DNA of 64,000 nt, taken from Betaproteobacteria bacterium SCN1. GTDB lineage: Bacteria > Pseudomonadota > Gammaproteobacteria > Burkholderiales > Thiobacillaceae. The position numbers were made by a program, and so were the translations under genes. This document shows positions 48,364 to 57,334 of the stretch, piece after piece. Position 1 is the first letter of the stretch, and each line of letters starts with the position of its first letter. The DNA lies in NCBI GenBank assembly GCA_008923315.1, contig WBSF01000007.1:62001-126000 (forward strand), given 5' to 3'. The notes under the pieces are model-generated. The model did not search any database and was not told where the DNA came from. It saw only the letters and a program-made list of their open reading frames with translations.

Positions 48364-49632
48364 TCATGAAGCCCCGCCAAAATGCAGGACGGCGCGCGTA
48401 CCGTGCCCCTCCTCGCTCGACAGCGAGATCGTCCAGCCATAACGATCGCAAATCTTTTTCACCAGCGAAAGGCCAATGCCCGCGCCCTTGCTGTGCGCGC
48501 CCTTGTAATAACGCTGGAAAACCCTGTCGAGCGCCTCGCGCGGAATGCCGAGACCGGTGTCGCTGACGCTGAGACTCGTCGCGTCGAGCCGGATGCGAAC
48601 GCTGCCGTGCTCGGTATAGGTAAAACTGTTGCGCAGCACATTGGCGACCACGATGGCGACAAGATTGGCATCGGCAACGATCCGCGGATGCGCGATGCAG
48701 TCCAGCACCACCTCGACCGGCCGCTCGCCCAGCAGATGGCGATGCTTGTCGATCGAAGCCTCGACCAGTCCGGCCAGGTCGACCGGATCGCGCCGCGCGT
48801 CGTCGCATTCCCGCGCCATGGCCAGCAGGGCGGTGGACAGATCGGCCATGTCGGCAGCGCCCCGTTCGATGCGGGCCAGCCGTTCGCGATCCGCGACCGG
48901 ACGCGTCTCGTCGGCCAGCAGGACCTCCGCCGCCCCACGGATCACCGCGATCGGCGTCCGCAGTTCGTGCGAAACGTCGGTTGCGAACGCACGCTCGCGG
49001 TCGATGAAGTCGGCCAGCCGGTCGAGTGTCCGCTCGAAGGTACGGGCCAGCTCGCCCACTTCGTCCTGTGCGAAATCCTCGGCCAGATGTTCCGGATGCG
49101 ATTCCAGACGGACATCGCGCACCCGGCGCGCCAACTCCTTCACAGGCTCGATGACGCGTTCTGCCAGCCACAGGGCGAGCCCGCCCGACAGCAAGGCCAT
49201 CAGCGCCACGAACACGGCGAGATAGAGCTTCAGGCTGGCCTGCTTTTCGCGCAGCAGACTTTCGTTGTACAGCAGGAAATAGCGGCTGCCCGCACGGTCC
49301 GCGACCACGACCCGGTAGTAGATGCCATTCAGTCGCGCTTCGTGCAGGCCCGGTGCCCACGACGCGATGGCCTCGGGCGGAGGGGGTTCGCCCGGGTGCG
49401 TGGGCAGCGCGTACCCCAGAAGCGTGGCGGTAGCCGGCGGCGACGAGGTCGGATTGCGGGTACGGCGACCCAGATAATCCTGAATCTCGGCGTCCAGCGT
49501 TTCGTTGATCAGGCGCTCACCGGCATCGCGCACGCCGATATAGAGACCGATGGCCGTGACCAGGGCAACGGCGCCGCCGATAATGGCGAACGCACTGGCG
49601 ACGCGAAACCGCAGACCGCGGCTAAATCGCAT
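48364..49632 (-). CDS. Sensor histidine kinase (OmpR-type partner)
   Basis: The 422-residue protein has two membrane helices flanking a ~120-residue periplasmic domain, a HAMP region (AERVIEPVKELARRVRDV), the phospho-acceptor motif DVSHELRTPIAV, and an ATPase domain with DTGLGIPREAL and SKGAGIGLSLVKKI. The upstream response regulator stop overlaps its start by 11 bp, so the pair is translationally coupled. The signal is unknown; it lies next to a SulP gene. Confidence 0.94.
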   Translation of the reverse strand: MRFSRGLRFRVASAFAIIGGAVALVTAIGLYIGVRDAGERLINETLDAEIQDYLGRRTRNPTSSPPATATLLGYALPTHPGEPPPPEAIASWAPGLHEARLNGIYYRVVVADRAGSRYFLLYNESLLREKQASLKLYLAVFVALMALLSGGLALWLAERVIEPVKELARRVRDVRLESHPEHLAEDFAQDEVGELARTFERTLDRLADFIDRERAFATDVSHELRTPIAVIRGAAEVLLADETRPVADRERLARIERGAADMADLSTALLAMARECDDARRDPVDLAGLVEASIDKHRHLLGERPVEVVLDCIAHPRIVADANLVAIVVANVLRNSFTYTEHGSVRIRLDATSLSVSDTGLGIPREALDRVFQRYYKGAHSKGAGIGLSLVKKICDRYGWTISLSSEEGHGTRAVLHFGGAS

Positions 49633-50323
49633 CCGCAGGCGCGATCCGGTAGCCGATGCCGCGCAGCGTATGGATCAGCGCCGTCTCACCCGTGCCGTCC
49701 ACAGCGGACCGCAACGTATGCATGTGCGCACGCAACGCATCGGAATCCGGTGGTGTGTCGCCCCATACGGCACGCTCCAGGTCCTCGCGCCGCACCACGC
49801 GCGGCGACGCGCGCATCAGGGTTTCCAGCAACCTGAGCGGGATCGGCGGCAATGTGAGGGTGCGTTCGCCACGCCGCACCCGAACCATCTCGGGATCGAA
49901 TTCGAGTTCGGCCACATGCAGCACGGCCGGGGTCAGCTCGCTCTTGGAACGGCGTACCAGCGCCTTGAGGCGCGCTTCCAGTTCGCGCAGGGCAAACGGC
50001 TTGAGCACGTAGTCGTCGGCCCCGCATTCGAGTCCCGCAACCCGGTCGTCCAGCGCGTCGCGCGCGGTGAGCATGAGGATCGGCGTATTGCGGTGCGCTT
50101 CTTCGCGCAGCTTGCGGCAGACCGCAAAACCGTCCAAACCGGGCAGAACGACATCGAGCACGATGGCGTCGTAATCATGGCTAACCGCCAGATGCAGGCC
50201 GGTGATACCGTCGCCCGCCGCGTCGACCGCGTGCCCTTTTGCCTGCAGGAAATCGCAGACGTTGGCGGCGAGGTCCGGATTGTCCTCGACGACGAGAATA
50301 TGCAGAGGCGAGCGCGAAGGCAT
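49622..50323 (-). CDS. OmpR/PhoB-type response regulator
   Basis: The 233-residue protein has an N-terminal receiver (VVEDNPD, phosphorylated Asp in VLDVVLPGLDGF, Lys in LKPF) and a C-terminal winged helix. An ATG at 50323 was preferred to a TTG 9 bp upstream. It overlaps the downstream kinase gene by 11 bp. Targets are unknown. Confidence 0.95.
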   Translation of the reverse strand: MPSRSPLHILVVEDNPDLAANVCDFLQAKGHAVDAAGDGITGLHLAVSHDYDAIVLDVVLPGLDGFAVCRKLREEAHRNTPILMLTARDALDDRVAGLECGADDYVLKPFALRELEARLKALVRRSKSELTPAVLHVAELEFDPEMVRVRRGERTLTLPPIPLRLLETLMRASPRVVRREDLERAVWGDTPPDSDALRAHMHTLRSAVDGTGETALIHTLRGIGYRIAPADAI

Positions 50324-50426
50324 AGCTGTCAACCGGCCGTTTCAGGAGCGGACCAGTCTAGCCTAACCAACATCAAATTTACGTCAAGCACACGCCCTTG
50401 CCAGCCGGCCTGAACAGCGGCGCCAC

Positions 50427-51788
50427 TCAGGCCTCTATGCCGAATTTCTTCAGCTTGCGCCACAGGGATACGCGGTCTATTCCGAGCATGCGTGCGGCTT
50501 CGCTCTTATTGCCGTTGGCCAGCGCCAGTGCCTGCCGAATCTGGCTCTGCTCCTGTTCGCGCAACGTGACGGGCGCGGCTGCCTGGGCGGGCGTGAAAAC
50601 CCGGACCGTGAGCGCGCCCAGGTGTTGCGGGAGATGCTCCGGCAGCAACATGTCCCCCTGCGCCAGAGCCACGCCGCGTTCGATGAAATTGGCGAGTTCG
50701 CGCACGTTGCCGGGGTAATCGTATTCGGCCAGATTCTTCATCGCCTCGGCGTCGATTTCGCGAACCTGCTTGCCGATGAGCGCGGCGAATTTATGCAGGA
50801 AGAAATACGCCAGCAGAGGCACGTCGTCGCGCCGCTCGCGCAGCGGAGGCAGGGTCAGCGTGACGACATTGAGGCGAAAATACAGATCGTTCCTCAGGTG
50901 TCCCGCCTCGACCGCCTCTTTGAGATCACGATTGCTGGCGGCAATGACGCGCACGTCAAGCGATACCGGCTCGACCGCTCCGACCCGCAACACCTCGCGC
51001 TCCTGCAGTACGCGCAGAAGCTTGATCTGGATCGAGTGCGGCAGCTCGGCGACTTCATCCAGGAAGAGCGTGCCGCCCTGGGCGGCTTCGAACAGACCGA
51101 TTTTGCGCGCCTGTGCGCCGGTGAACGCGCCCTTTTCGTGGCCGAACAATTCGCTGGCCGCCAGATCCTCGGACAGCGCCCCGCAGTTGAACGCAACGAA
51201 GGCGCCCTCGGCGCGCCGGCTGTGCTGGTGCAGGTAGCGCGCAAGCAACTCCTTGCCGGTACCCGATTCGCCGTGGATGACGATGCTGCATTCGGCGTCG
51301 GCGATCTGGCGCGCGGTTTCCAGCAGACGCTGCATGTCGAGATTCTGGGTCACGATGGCATGTCGCGCCTGCACCGCGTCGACCTGCTGCCTGAGCGTCC
51401 GGTTTTCGCTCTTCAGGCGCCCGACCTCGAGCGCCGTCCGCACGATCTCGCGTGCCTCGGCCAGCCGGAAAGGCTTGGCCAGATAGTGATAGGCGCCGGC
51501 CTTCATCGCCTCGACCGCGGAATCGAGCGTGGCATGCCCCGTGATCATGATGACCGGCGTGTCGGGAATGTCGGCACGCACGCGCCGCAGGATGTCCATG
51601 CCGTCGAGCCCCGGCATCTTCAGATCGGTAAGCACCAGATCGAAACGGGATTTCGCCAGCTCGGCCAGGGCATCCTCGCCGTTCTTGCAGGCGACGACCT
51701 CGTAGCCCTCGCGCTTCAGGACATGCGTCAGATTGACGAGTGCGATGGCCTCGTCATCGACAAGCAGAATGCGGGCAGCAGCAGTCAT
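50427..51788 (-). CDS. NtrC-family sigma54-dependent response regulator
   Basis: The 453-residue protein has a receiver (LVDDEAIA, Asp in LTDLKMPGLDG, Lys in AKPF), an AAA+ domain with GESGTGKE, the sigma54 loop GAFTGA and Walker [14 protein letters not shown], and a Fis-type helix-turn-helix (NKSEAARMLGIDRVSLWRKL). Its start overlaps the stop of the kinase gene (ATGA at 51785-51788). The divergent gene at 53446 has a sigma54-like promoter, making it the most likely target. Confidence 0.95.
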   Translation of the reverse strand: MTAAARILLVDDEAIALVNLTHVLKREGYEVVACKNGEDALAELAKSRFDLVLTDLKMPGLDGMDILRRVRADIPDTPVIMITGHATLDSAVEAMKAGAYHYLAKPFRLAEAREIVRTALEVGRLKSENRTLRQQVDAVQARHAIVTQNLDMQRLLETARQIADAECSIVIHGESGTGKELLARYLHQHSRRAEGAFVAFNCGALSEDLAASELFGHEKGAFTGAQARKIGLFEAAQGGTLFLDEVAELPHSIQIKLLRVLQEREVLRVGAVEPVSLDVRVIAASNRDLKEAVEAGHLRNDLYFRLNVVTLTLPPLRERRDDVPLLAYFFLHKFAALIGKQVREIDAEAMKNLAEYDYPGNVRELANFIERGVALAQGDMLLPEHLPQHLGALTVRVFTPAQAAAPVTLREQEQSQIRQALALANGNKSEAARMLGIDRVSLWRKLKKFGIEA

Positions 51789-53254
51789 GTTGAAAGTCCT
51801 GTAGATGCGGGCGTCCTCGTCGGCAGCCAGATCGAGAAACACGACCCCCCTTCCGGAGGCGTGGTCAGTACGATGCAGCCTGCATGTTCAGCGACGATTT
51901 CCTCGACGAGATACAGGCCGAGGCCGGTACCGTCGCCCGCATCGCGGGTCGTGAAAAAGGGATGGAATATCTTGTCGCGCACGGCGTCGGGAATGCCCGG
52001 CCCGTCATCCCGGACGCACAGCCGCAGCGCCATGGGGGCCGCCGCGACGGCAGCGGGGTCGCCGGCGATGAGTGCGTTCGGCTCGCTCGACGCCCGCCAC
52101 CGTTTTTCGGCCGCGCTCACCGAAATATGTCTGGCGCCCGCGTCGGCGGCATTTTTCACCAGATTGATGAAGACCTGATGCATGCGCTCCCGGTCGGCAG
52201 TGCATTCGAGTTCGGGCGCGGCATCCACGCACACATGGATGCCCGCGGGCAGTTGGCTGTCGACCAGCCGCAGCGACGACTGGATCAGGTCCGCGACGCC
52301 GTGCGTGCGCAGGTTCGGCTGCGGTTTGCGCACACTGTCGAGCAGCCGCCGCACGATCCGTCTCGCCCGTTCGGTTTCACCGTCGATCTGCGTCAGCCAG
52401 AGCGTTTTCATCTCGGGATCGGCGTCGGCATCTTCGAGCAGCAATTGCGCCGAAGTCGAAATGTTGGACAGCGGGTTGTTCAGCTCGTGCGCCACCCCCG
52501 AGGCCAGCACGCCCAGTGCAGCGACCTTTTCGTTTTGCCTCACCTGCGCCTGCTGTGCGCGCATGTGCGCGAGCATGGCATTGAAAGCCTCAACGAAGGA
52601 CCGGATCTCGCGGTCGTTGGAAGGCCGTGTCAGTTCGTTGGCGCGCCCTTCGTCGATGGCGCTCAGATCCTGCTCCAGGCGTTTCAGGGGCCGCACTACG
52701 CTATGCAGCAGGTAGACACCGCCGGCCAGCCCGATGAACACGACGGTCACGAGCGCGATGAACAACATGTTGCGCGCGCCCTGCGTCGCCTTGGCCAGGA
52801 TGACGCGCTCGCGCGTCAGCATGTCGCGCGTGGTCTGGTACAGCGCGCTGCCCTGTGTGCGTATCGCGTCGCTGGCTGCATCGCGATGGGCAGGCGATAC
52901 CGATGGATAGGTGCGGACAGCTGCCGCGTAATCGTCGATCAACGTTTCGAGCCTGCGCACATCCGTCTCGCCAGCGATTCCGACGAAAGTGGCCCGAAAG
53001 GTTGCCAGCAGACGCCGCGCTTCGTCGGCTTCACGCGTGAAATGCGTCAGGCCGTCCAGATCGCCGTACAGAAAGAGATTTTTTTCATCGCGGCGCATTT
53101 CCAAGGCGCTGCGCCGCAGATCGGCAACAGCCTGGCCCGCTTCGATCTGCCGGTAGAGATAGTGCAGATCGGCAAACACGATGATGGCGAAAGCCAGCAG
53201 CGTGAGCTTGGAGATGGCATAGACACCGAGAATTTTGCTGCGTAGGCTGACCAT
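51785..53254 (-). CDS. NtrB-type sensor histidine kinase
   Basis: The 489-residue protein has an N-terminal membrane helix, a helical periplasmic sensor region (about 35-170), a second membrane helix (about 175-200), HAMP, and a transmitter with the NtrB-type H-box GVAHELNNPLSNIS, N-box FINLVKNAADAG, and the ATP lid RDDGPGIP with FFTTRDAGDGTGLGLY. It phosphorylates the NtrC-type regulator encoded downstream. The signal is unknown; membrane location allows sensing of an external ion or small molecule. Confidence 0.93.
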   Translation of the reverse strand: MVSLRSKILGVYAISKLTLLAFAIIVFADLHYLYRQIEAGQAVADLRRSALEMRRDEKNLFLYGDLDGLTHFTREADEARRLLATFRATFVGIAGETDVRRLETLIDDYAAAVRTYPSVSPAHRDAASDAIRTQGSALYQTTRDMLTRERVILAKATQGARNMLFIALVTVVFIGLAGGVYLLHSVVRPLKRLEQDLSAIDEGRANELTRPSNDREIRSFVEAFNAMLAHMRAQQAQVRQNEKVAALGVLASGVAHELNNPLSNISTSAQLLLEDADADPEMKTLWLTQIDGETERARRIVRRLLDSVRKPQPNLRTHGVADLIQSSLRLVDSQLPAGIHVCVDAAPELECTADRERMHQVFINLVKNAADAGARHISVSAAEKRWRASSEPNALIAGDPAAVAAAPMALRLCVRDDGPGIPDAVRDKIFHPFFTTRDAGDGTGLGLYLVEEIVAEHAGCIVLTTPPEGGSCFSIWLPTRTPASTGLST

Positions 53255-53262
53255 GACGTAAA

Positions 53263-53299
53263 CGTTGCACGAGTCGTTGCAGTGTAACGTATCGCAACG
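53263..53299. promoter_or_regulatory. Candidate enhancer site for the NtrC-type activator
   Basis: CGTTGC at 53263-53268 and 53275-53280 and its complement GCAACG at 53294-53299 form a direct and an inverted repeat with a 13 bp spacer. The site is about 90-120 bp upstream of the sigma54-like promoter at 53386, a normal distance for a bound activator. Confidence 0.4.
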
Positions 53300-53385
53300 G
53301 TTTTTTGTTTCATCACGCAACATACACGTGCGCATGACGCACGATATTTTTACTTAACCGATTGATGAGTATGAATTTTTAATTC

Positions 53386-53401
53386 TGGCATGCATGGTGC
53401 A
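53386..53401 (+). promoter_or_regulatory. Sigma54 promoter for the UspA-like/SulP operon
   Basis: TGGCATGCATGGTGCA has TGGCA at -24, TGCA at -12 and exact GG-N10-GC spacing. It lies 44 bp before the ATG of the next gene and opposite the NtrC/NtrB-type pair. Confidence 0.65.
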
Positions 53402-53445
53402 TTTAGGACGGCAGCAATTTAACTTTCAACCGAACGGAGGCCGTC

Positions 53446-54021
53446 ATGTCTCAAACCGTGTTCAAACGCATGCTTAATGCCCTCTCCTTTGCCCATCTCG
53501 GCGAATCGCTCACGCTCACCCAGAAAGACCGCGCACTGGGCACTGCGGCCACCGCCCCGGCGGCGGCCCGCCCACAGGCCGCAGGCAAAGGCGACGCCCG
53601 CCCTCAACCGCGCAGCCAGGTCGGGCTGTACCTCGGCAGCGAATTGCCGGAAAGCGTGATGCAGTACGTGCTGCAAACCTGCATCCGCCTGCACCATGGA
53701 TTGACGGTTTTTTCTTTCCAGAGCGAACACGACATCGACGCGCTGCTCGCCCCGCACCGGGACGCACTCGCCGAAGCCGGCATCGGCGTGCGCAGCGTGG
53801 CCTTGAGCGGCGACCCGACCAAGACGCTCGCCAGCACGCTGAAGCGTCGTTCCGACGTCGCCTTCCTGGTGTGCAACGAATCCGGTTTCCTGGGCCATAG
53901 ACTGACACGCGGTGCAATAAGCCCCGACAGTCTGCCGGTCCCCGTGGTGCTGGTGGCGGCGCGCGGCGAAGCGATCGAACACGGTGCCACCCCGTTGCCG
54001 GGCAGCGTGCACGCCGCCTGA
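53446..54021 (+). CDS. UspA-like protein with N-terminal extension, upstream of SulP
   Basis: I do not recognise this 191-residue protein as a named family. The first ~55 residues are a charged helix followed by a proline/alanine-rich linker (TAPAAARPQAAGKGDARP). The remainder (about 57-170) looks like a small alpha/beta fold: a strand (QVGLYLGSELPES), a helix with Cys (YVLQTCIRLHH), a second strand (TVFSFQS), DIDALLAPHRDAL, VRSVALSGDP and LVCNESGFLGHRL. This resembles universal-stress-protein folds without the ATP-binding glycine loop (GxxGxG(S/T)). CGGAGG precedes the ATG. It is the first gene of an operon with a SulP transporter and is probably controlled by sigma54. It may be a regulatory partner of the transporter. 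Confidence 0.75.
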   Translation: MSQTVFKRMLNALSFAHLGESLTLTQKDRALGTAATAPAAARPQAAGKGDARPQPRSQVGLYLGSELPESVMQYVLQTCIRLHHGLTVFSFQSEHDIDALLAPHRDALAEAGIGVRSVALSGDPTKTLASTLKRRSDVAFLVCNESGFLGHRLTRGAISPDSLPVPVVLVAARGEAIEHGATPLPGSVHAA

Positions 54022-54025
54022 TTCC

Positions 54026-54044
54026 GGGCCGGCCCCGCCGGCCC
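54026..54044 (+). other. GC-rich hairpin between the UspA-like and SulP genes
   Basis: GGGCCGGC and GCCGGCCC form an 8 bp stem with loop CCC. There is no T-run, so it is not a classical terminator; it may stabilise or attenuate the mRNA between the two genes. Confidence 0.4.
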
Positions 54045-54066
54045 TGCCGATTACGATACGCCGCGG

Positions 54067-56142
54067 ATGGCGGCCCGCTTTGTCATGCTGACTCGACTCT
54101 TTCCCTTTTTGCGCTGGTTCCCGCTGCGCGCCGATGCGGTGCGCAGCGACCTGATCGCCGGCATTACCGTCTCGATGGTCCTTGTCCCGCAGGCCATGGC
54201 CTACGCCGCACTGGCCGGCCTGCCTGTGGTCTACGGGCTGTACGCATCCTTCCTGCCCGTGATGATCGCCTCGATGTGGGGCGCATCGCGTTTCCTGCAC
54301 ACCGGTCCCGTGGCGCTCCTCTCCCTGATGTCGGCCGCTGCCGTCGAACCGCTCGCCGTCCGCGGCAGCGAGGAATTCGTCGCGCTGTCGATGACGCTGG
54401 CGCTGGTGGTGGGCATCATGCGTCTGGGACTGGGCGCGTTCCGGATGGGTGTGCTGATCAATCTGGCTTCGCACCCGGTGATCAACGGCTTCACCAATGC
54501 CGCGGCCCTCATTATCGGACTGTCGCTGCTCAACACCTTCATCAACGTTCCCATGCCGCGTTCGGACATGTTCCTGCGCGATCTCTCGCAGGTGGCGCTT
54601 CAGCTGCCGATGGCGCACTGGCAGACCATCGCCTTCGGCATCGGCACCCTGGTGCTGCTGTCGCTGCTGAAACGCCATCTGCCCCGTCTGCCGGGCGTGC
54701 TCATTGTCGTGATCATCGGCACCGTGCTCTCGGCCACGCTGGGTTTCGAGAAAACCGCCACTGTCGCACCCGCGCAGATCGAGGACGGCCCGGCGCGCAC
54801 CGCATTCGCAGACTACGCACGCCTCGAAGCCGAACTTGCCCGCACCAAGCAGGCGCAGCACACGCTCAATCAGCAATTGCGCACGCTGGCCAAGCGCGAT
54901 GCGCACGATTTCACGCTCGAAGCCGAGGCATTGCGCCTGACCGGGGAGGAGCAGAGCCTGAAGCAGCAGCTCTACGGACTGCGCGTGGCGATCCATCGCT
55001 TCGCGCTGGTCCCCGTGGAAGTGAACGGCACCACGGTATACCGTGCCCCGGGGCCCGATACGGGCTGGCTTGCCGACAAATGGCGTTTCGCCAGCGCCAA
55101 GGACGGGCGCATCAAGCTCTCGGGCGGCGGCCAGGTCGTGGGGGCCATCCCGGCCGGCCTGCCCGGCTTCATGCTGCCCGGCATCGATTTCGGCGTGATT
55201 TCGGGGTTGCTGGGCACCGCCTTCGTCATGGCGCTGATCGGCTTCATGGAAGCAACCTCGATTTCGCGTGCGCTCGCCGCGCAGAGCCGCGAGAAGCTCG
55301 ACCCGAACCAGGAGCTGATCGGCCAGGGGCTTGCCAACATCGTGGGCAGTTTTTTCCAGTCCTACACGGTCTCGGGCTCGTTCTCGCGTTCCGCCGTAGC
55401 GGCCAAGTCGGGCGCGCGAACGGGTTTCTACGCCATCATCAGCGCGATCGGCGTGATCGTCACCATGCTCTATCTCACCGAGTATTTCTATCATCTTCCG
55501 CAGTCGGTGCTGGCGGCCATCGTGATGAGCGCGGTGTTCGGCCTGATCGATTTCAAGAGCCTTCGACACACCTGGCGCGTCAACAAGGGCGACGGAATCG
55601 TCGGGCTGGCGACGCTGCTCGCGACGCTCTGGATGGCGCCGCAAATCGCGAACGGCGTGCTGGTCGGCGTGGTACTGACGGTACTGATCTTCCTCTACGG
55701 CGTGATGCAGCCGCGCAGCGAAATTCTGGGACGCGCCGCCGACGGCAGCCTGGCCGGTGCGATCAGCCACGATCTGCCGCCGATATCCGACGATTACGTC
55801 GTACTGCGTTTCGACGCCTCGCTCGTATTCATCAACTCGGCCTTCTTCGAACAGGCGGTGATGAAGGCGATCAGCCAGTTTCCCGACGCGAAGACGCTGC
55901 TCGTCATCGGCAACGGCATCAACAGCATCGATGCCACCGGCGAGGAAAAACTGCGTGCGCTGACCGGCGATCTGAAGAAGGCCGGCATCACGCTCGCGCT
56001 GTCCGGACTGAAGAAACCGGTGCGCGAAGCACTCGACCGCGCCGGCCTGGACGGCGTGATCGGCCGCGAGAACCTGTTCCCCAACAAGGAAATCGCTTTG
56101 ACCGCGCTGGATGCCCGCCACGCGGCCGCCGCACCGGCCTGA
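54067..56142 (+). CDS. SulP-family transporter with coiled-coil insertion and STAS domain
   Basis: The 691-residue protein is larger than a typical SulP (about 550-600). The first membrane half has the SulP signature around VPQAMAYAALAGLPVVYGLY and HPVINGFTNAAALIIGLS. An insertion of about 135 residues (about 236-370) follows, beginning with a charged coiled coil (ARLEAELARTKQAQHTLN, then EAEALRLTGEEQSLKQQL). The second half resumes with VMALIGFMEATSISRALAAQ and DPNQELIGQGLANIVGSFF. A STAS domain ends the protein. The paralogue at 57335-59470 has a matching insertion. Probably an anion, perhaps bicarbonate, importer. ATG at 54067; 54085 is also possible. Confidence 0.9.
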   Translation: MAARFVMLTRLFPFLRWFPLRADAVRSDLIAGITVSMVLVPQAMAYAALAGLPVVYGLYASFLPVMIASMWGASRFLHTGPVALLSLMSAAAVEPLAVRGSEEFVALSMTLALVVGIMRLGLGAFRMGVLINLASHPVINGFTNAAALIIGLSLLNTFINVPMPRSDMFLRDLSQVALQLPMAHWQTIAFGIGTLVLLSLLKRHLPRLPGVLIVVIIGTVLSATLGFEKTATVAPAQIEDGPARTAFADYARLEAELARTKQAQHTLNQQLRTLAKRDAHDFTLEAEALRLTGEEQSLKQQLYGLRVAIHRFALVPVEVNGTTVYRAPGPDTGWLADKWRFASAKDGRIKLSGGGQVVGAIPAGLPGFMLPGIDFGVISGLLGTAFVMALIGFMEATSISRALAAQSREKLDPNQELIGQGLANIVGSFFQSYTVSGSFSRSAVAAKSGARTGFYAIISAIGVIVTMLYLTEYFYHLPQSVLAAIVMSAVFGLIDFKSLRHTWRVNKGDGIVGLATLLATLWMAPQIANGVLVGVVLTVLIFLYGVMQPRSEILGRAADGSLAGAISHDLPPISDDYVVLRFDASLVFINSAFFEQAVMKAISQFPDAKTLLVIGNGINSIDATGEEKLRALTGDLKKAGITLALSGLKKPVREALDRAGLDGVIGRENLFPNKEIALTALDARHAAAAPA

Positions 56143-56158
56143 AGATACGGCAGGCGCA

Positions 56159-56186
56159 AAAAAGCCAGACCGCGGTCTGGCTTTTT
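56159..56186. terminator. Bidirectional terminator between convergent operons
   Basis: A 28 bp perfectly self-complementary sequence with GCCAGACC/GGTCTGGC core, preceded by a run of A and followed by a run of T, sits between the plus-strand SulP stop and the minus-strand small gene. It can act in both directions. Confidence 0.92.
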
Positions 56187-56203
56187 GTCGGCTGTACAGG
56201 AGC

Positions 56204-56503
56204 TTAATCCTCGTCGTCCAGTTCCGGATTCCAGCCCCGTCCGGCAGCGCGTTCCATTGCGTCCCGATAGAGTTGCGTATGGCGTTGCAGCAGATCGGGC
56301 GGCAACCGGCTCGGCAGGTTGCCGTATTCGTCCCAGCGCGTCTCGACCTGGTTCATCAGATTCTGCATGCGGCCGAGGTCCCAGCCCGTGCAGTCCTCCT
56401 CCTCCGGCAACAGGCCGAACACCCAGGCATCGAGCACCACCCGGCCGAGCTGGGTGATGCCGTGCGTATCGTTGTAGAAACCGGGATAAACAGGACGCTC
56501 CAT
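56204..56503 (-). CDS. Small conserved-looking hypothetical protein, partner of the protease gene
   Basis: I do not recognise this 99-residue acidic protein. It starts MERPVYPGFYNDTHGITQL, contains LDAWVFGLLPEEEDC and WDEYGNLPSRLPP, and ends with an acidic tail (NPELDDED). There is no signal peptide or membrane helix; it looks largely helical. It begins 4 bp after the protease stop, so it is translated from the same message. It might be an adaptor or inhibitor of the protease. Confidence 0.75.
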   Translation of the reverse strand: MERPVYPGFYNDTHGITQLGRVVLDAWVFGLLPEEEDCTGWDLGRMQNLMNQVETRWDEYGNLPSRLPPDLLQRHTQLYRDAMERAAGRGWNPELDDED

Positions 56504-56507
56504 CGAC

Positions 56508-57332
56508 TCATTCCACCCATTTGCCCAGATAGGCATCCATCGCGTCCAGCACCGCTTCGGCCTTGATGATCAGCCCCAGGTCGATCATTTCCGACCCCAT
56601 CACCATGCCGTGATTGTTGGCCGGCACCGGCGCGGGAACGAGGTGATTCGCTTCCTCGCGGAAGAAAACGGCGGCGACGACGCCGGCAAAGATGATATGG
56701 CTGCCCACGCCCTGCGACGCGCGTGCGGTTTCCGGCTGGTAGACGAACACCGGGCTGCCCGAGGAGCCGGGATATACCGCGGCGTCGATGAGGAATTCCT
56801 TGCGCCCCTCGAAATCGAGCGCGATGGGCGTCGCCGTGGTCCCGCGCCGCAGGATCGGCATGAGATTGACCTGATCCCACACGCCGCTGGGGTACCCGAC
56901 GAAGAGCACGTCCTCCAGCGCGTCCAGTGCACGCAGTGCGGCGGCATCCGGCGCGAGCCGGCTGTCGATGGGATGGTAGTAGAGCTCCACGCCCCGCTCG
57001 TTGGCCGCCGCTTCCAGCGGACGCATGGGGATGATGGCCAGATCCACCTCGGGGTCCGGGTGCATGAACCAGGCCGCGGGGAAATCCTCGATATTCAGCT
57101 GGAACCGTTCACCCAGAGCCGGCTGGCCGTTGCGCTTCTGCGTGAACACAAGACCGCCGCGCCGTACGCCGTCGACAAGATGGCGATTGGTGACGATGAA
57201 GGTCGTCGTACCGCGTGCGTGCGTGTGGCTCACGACGAAGGCGGTACCGGAGCCTTCGCTGCCGTCTTCCAGCACAGTGTCGACGCGCACCGTGTTGAAC
57301 AGCAGCTTCTTGGCGATCGAATTGACTTCCAT
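56508..57332 (-). CDS. Cytoplasmic trypsin-like serine protease
   Basis: The 274-residue protein has a trypsin-like fold: catalytic His51 in TNRHLVDG, Asp97 in DPEVDLAII and Ser191 in YPGSSGSPVFVYQ. There is no signal peptide and no PDZ domain, which separates it from DegP/HtrA. The product resembles the serine-peptidase domains in trypsin-2-like proteins of unknown role. Two genes flank it within 4 bp: the small acidic protein downstream and a SulP transporter upstream (2 bp). Operon position suggests a link to the transporter. Confidence 0.85.
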   Translation of the reverse strand: MEVNSIAKKLLFNTVRVDTVLEDGSEGSGTAFVVSHTHARGTTTFIVTNRHLVDGVRRGGLVFTQKRNGQPALGERFQLNIEDFPAAWFMHPDPEVDLAIIPMRPLEAAANERGVELYYHPIDSRLAPDAAALRALDALEDVLFVGYPSGVWDQVNLMPILRRGTTATPIALDFEGRKEFLIDAAVYPGSSGSPVFVYQPETARASQGVGSHIIFAGVVAAVFFREEANHLVPAPVPANNHGMVMGSEMIDLGLIIKAEAVLDAMDAYLGKWVE

Positions 57333-57334
57333 GT

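Noticed and set aside
53419..56121. Minus-strand 900-codon frame opposite the UspA-like and SulP genes
   Set aside because: It is a shadow of the SulP reading frame; its composition is Gln/His/Arg-rich and no motif is visible.
56508..57332. HtrA/DegP periplasmic protease
   Set aside because: No signal peptide and no PDZ domain; only a trypsin-like domain is present.
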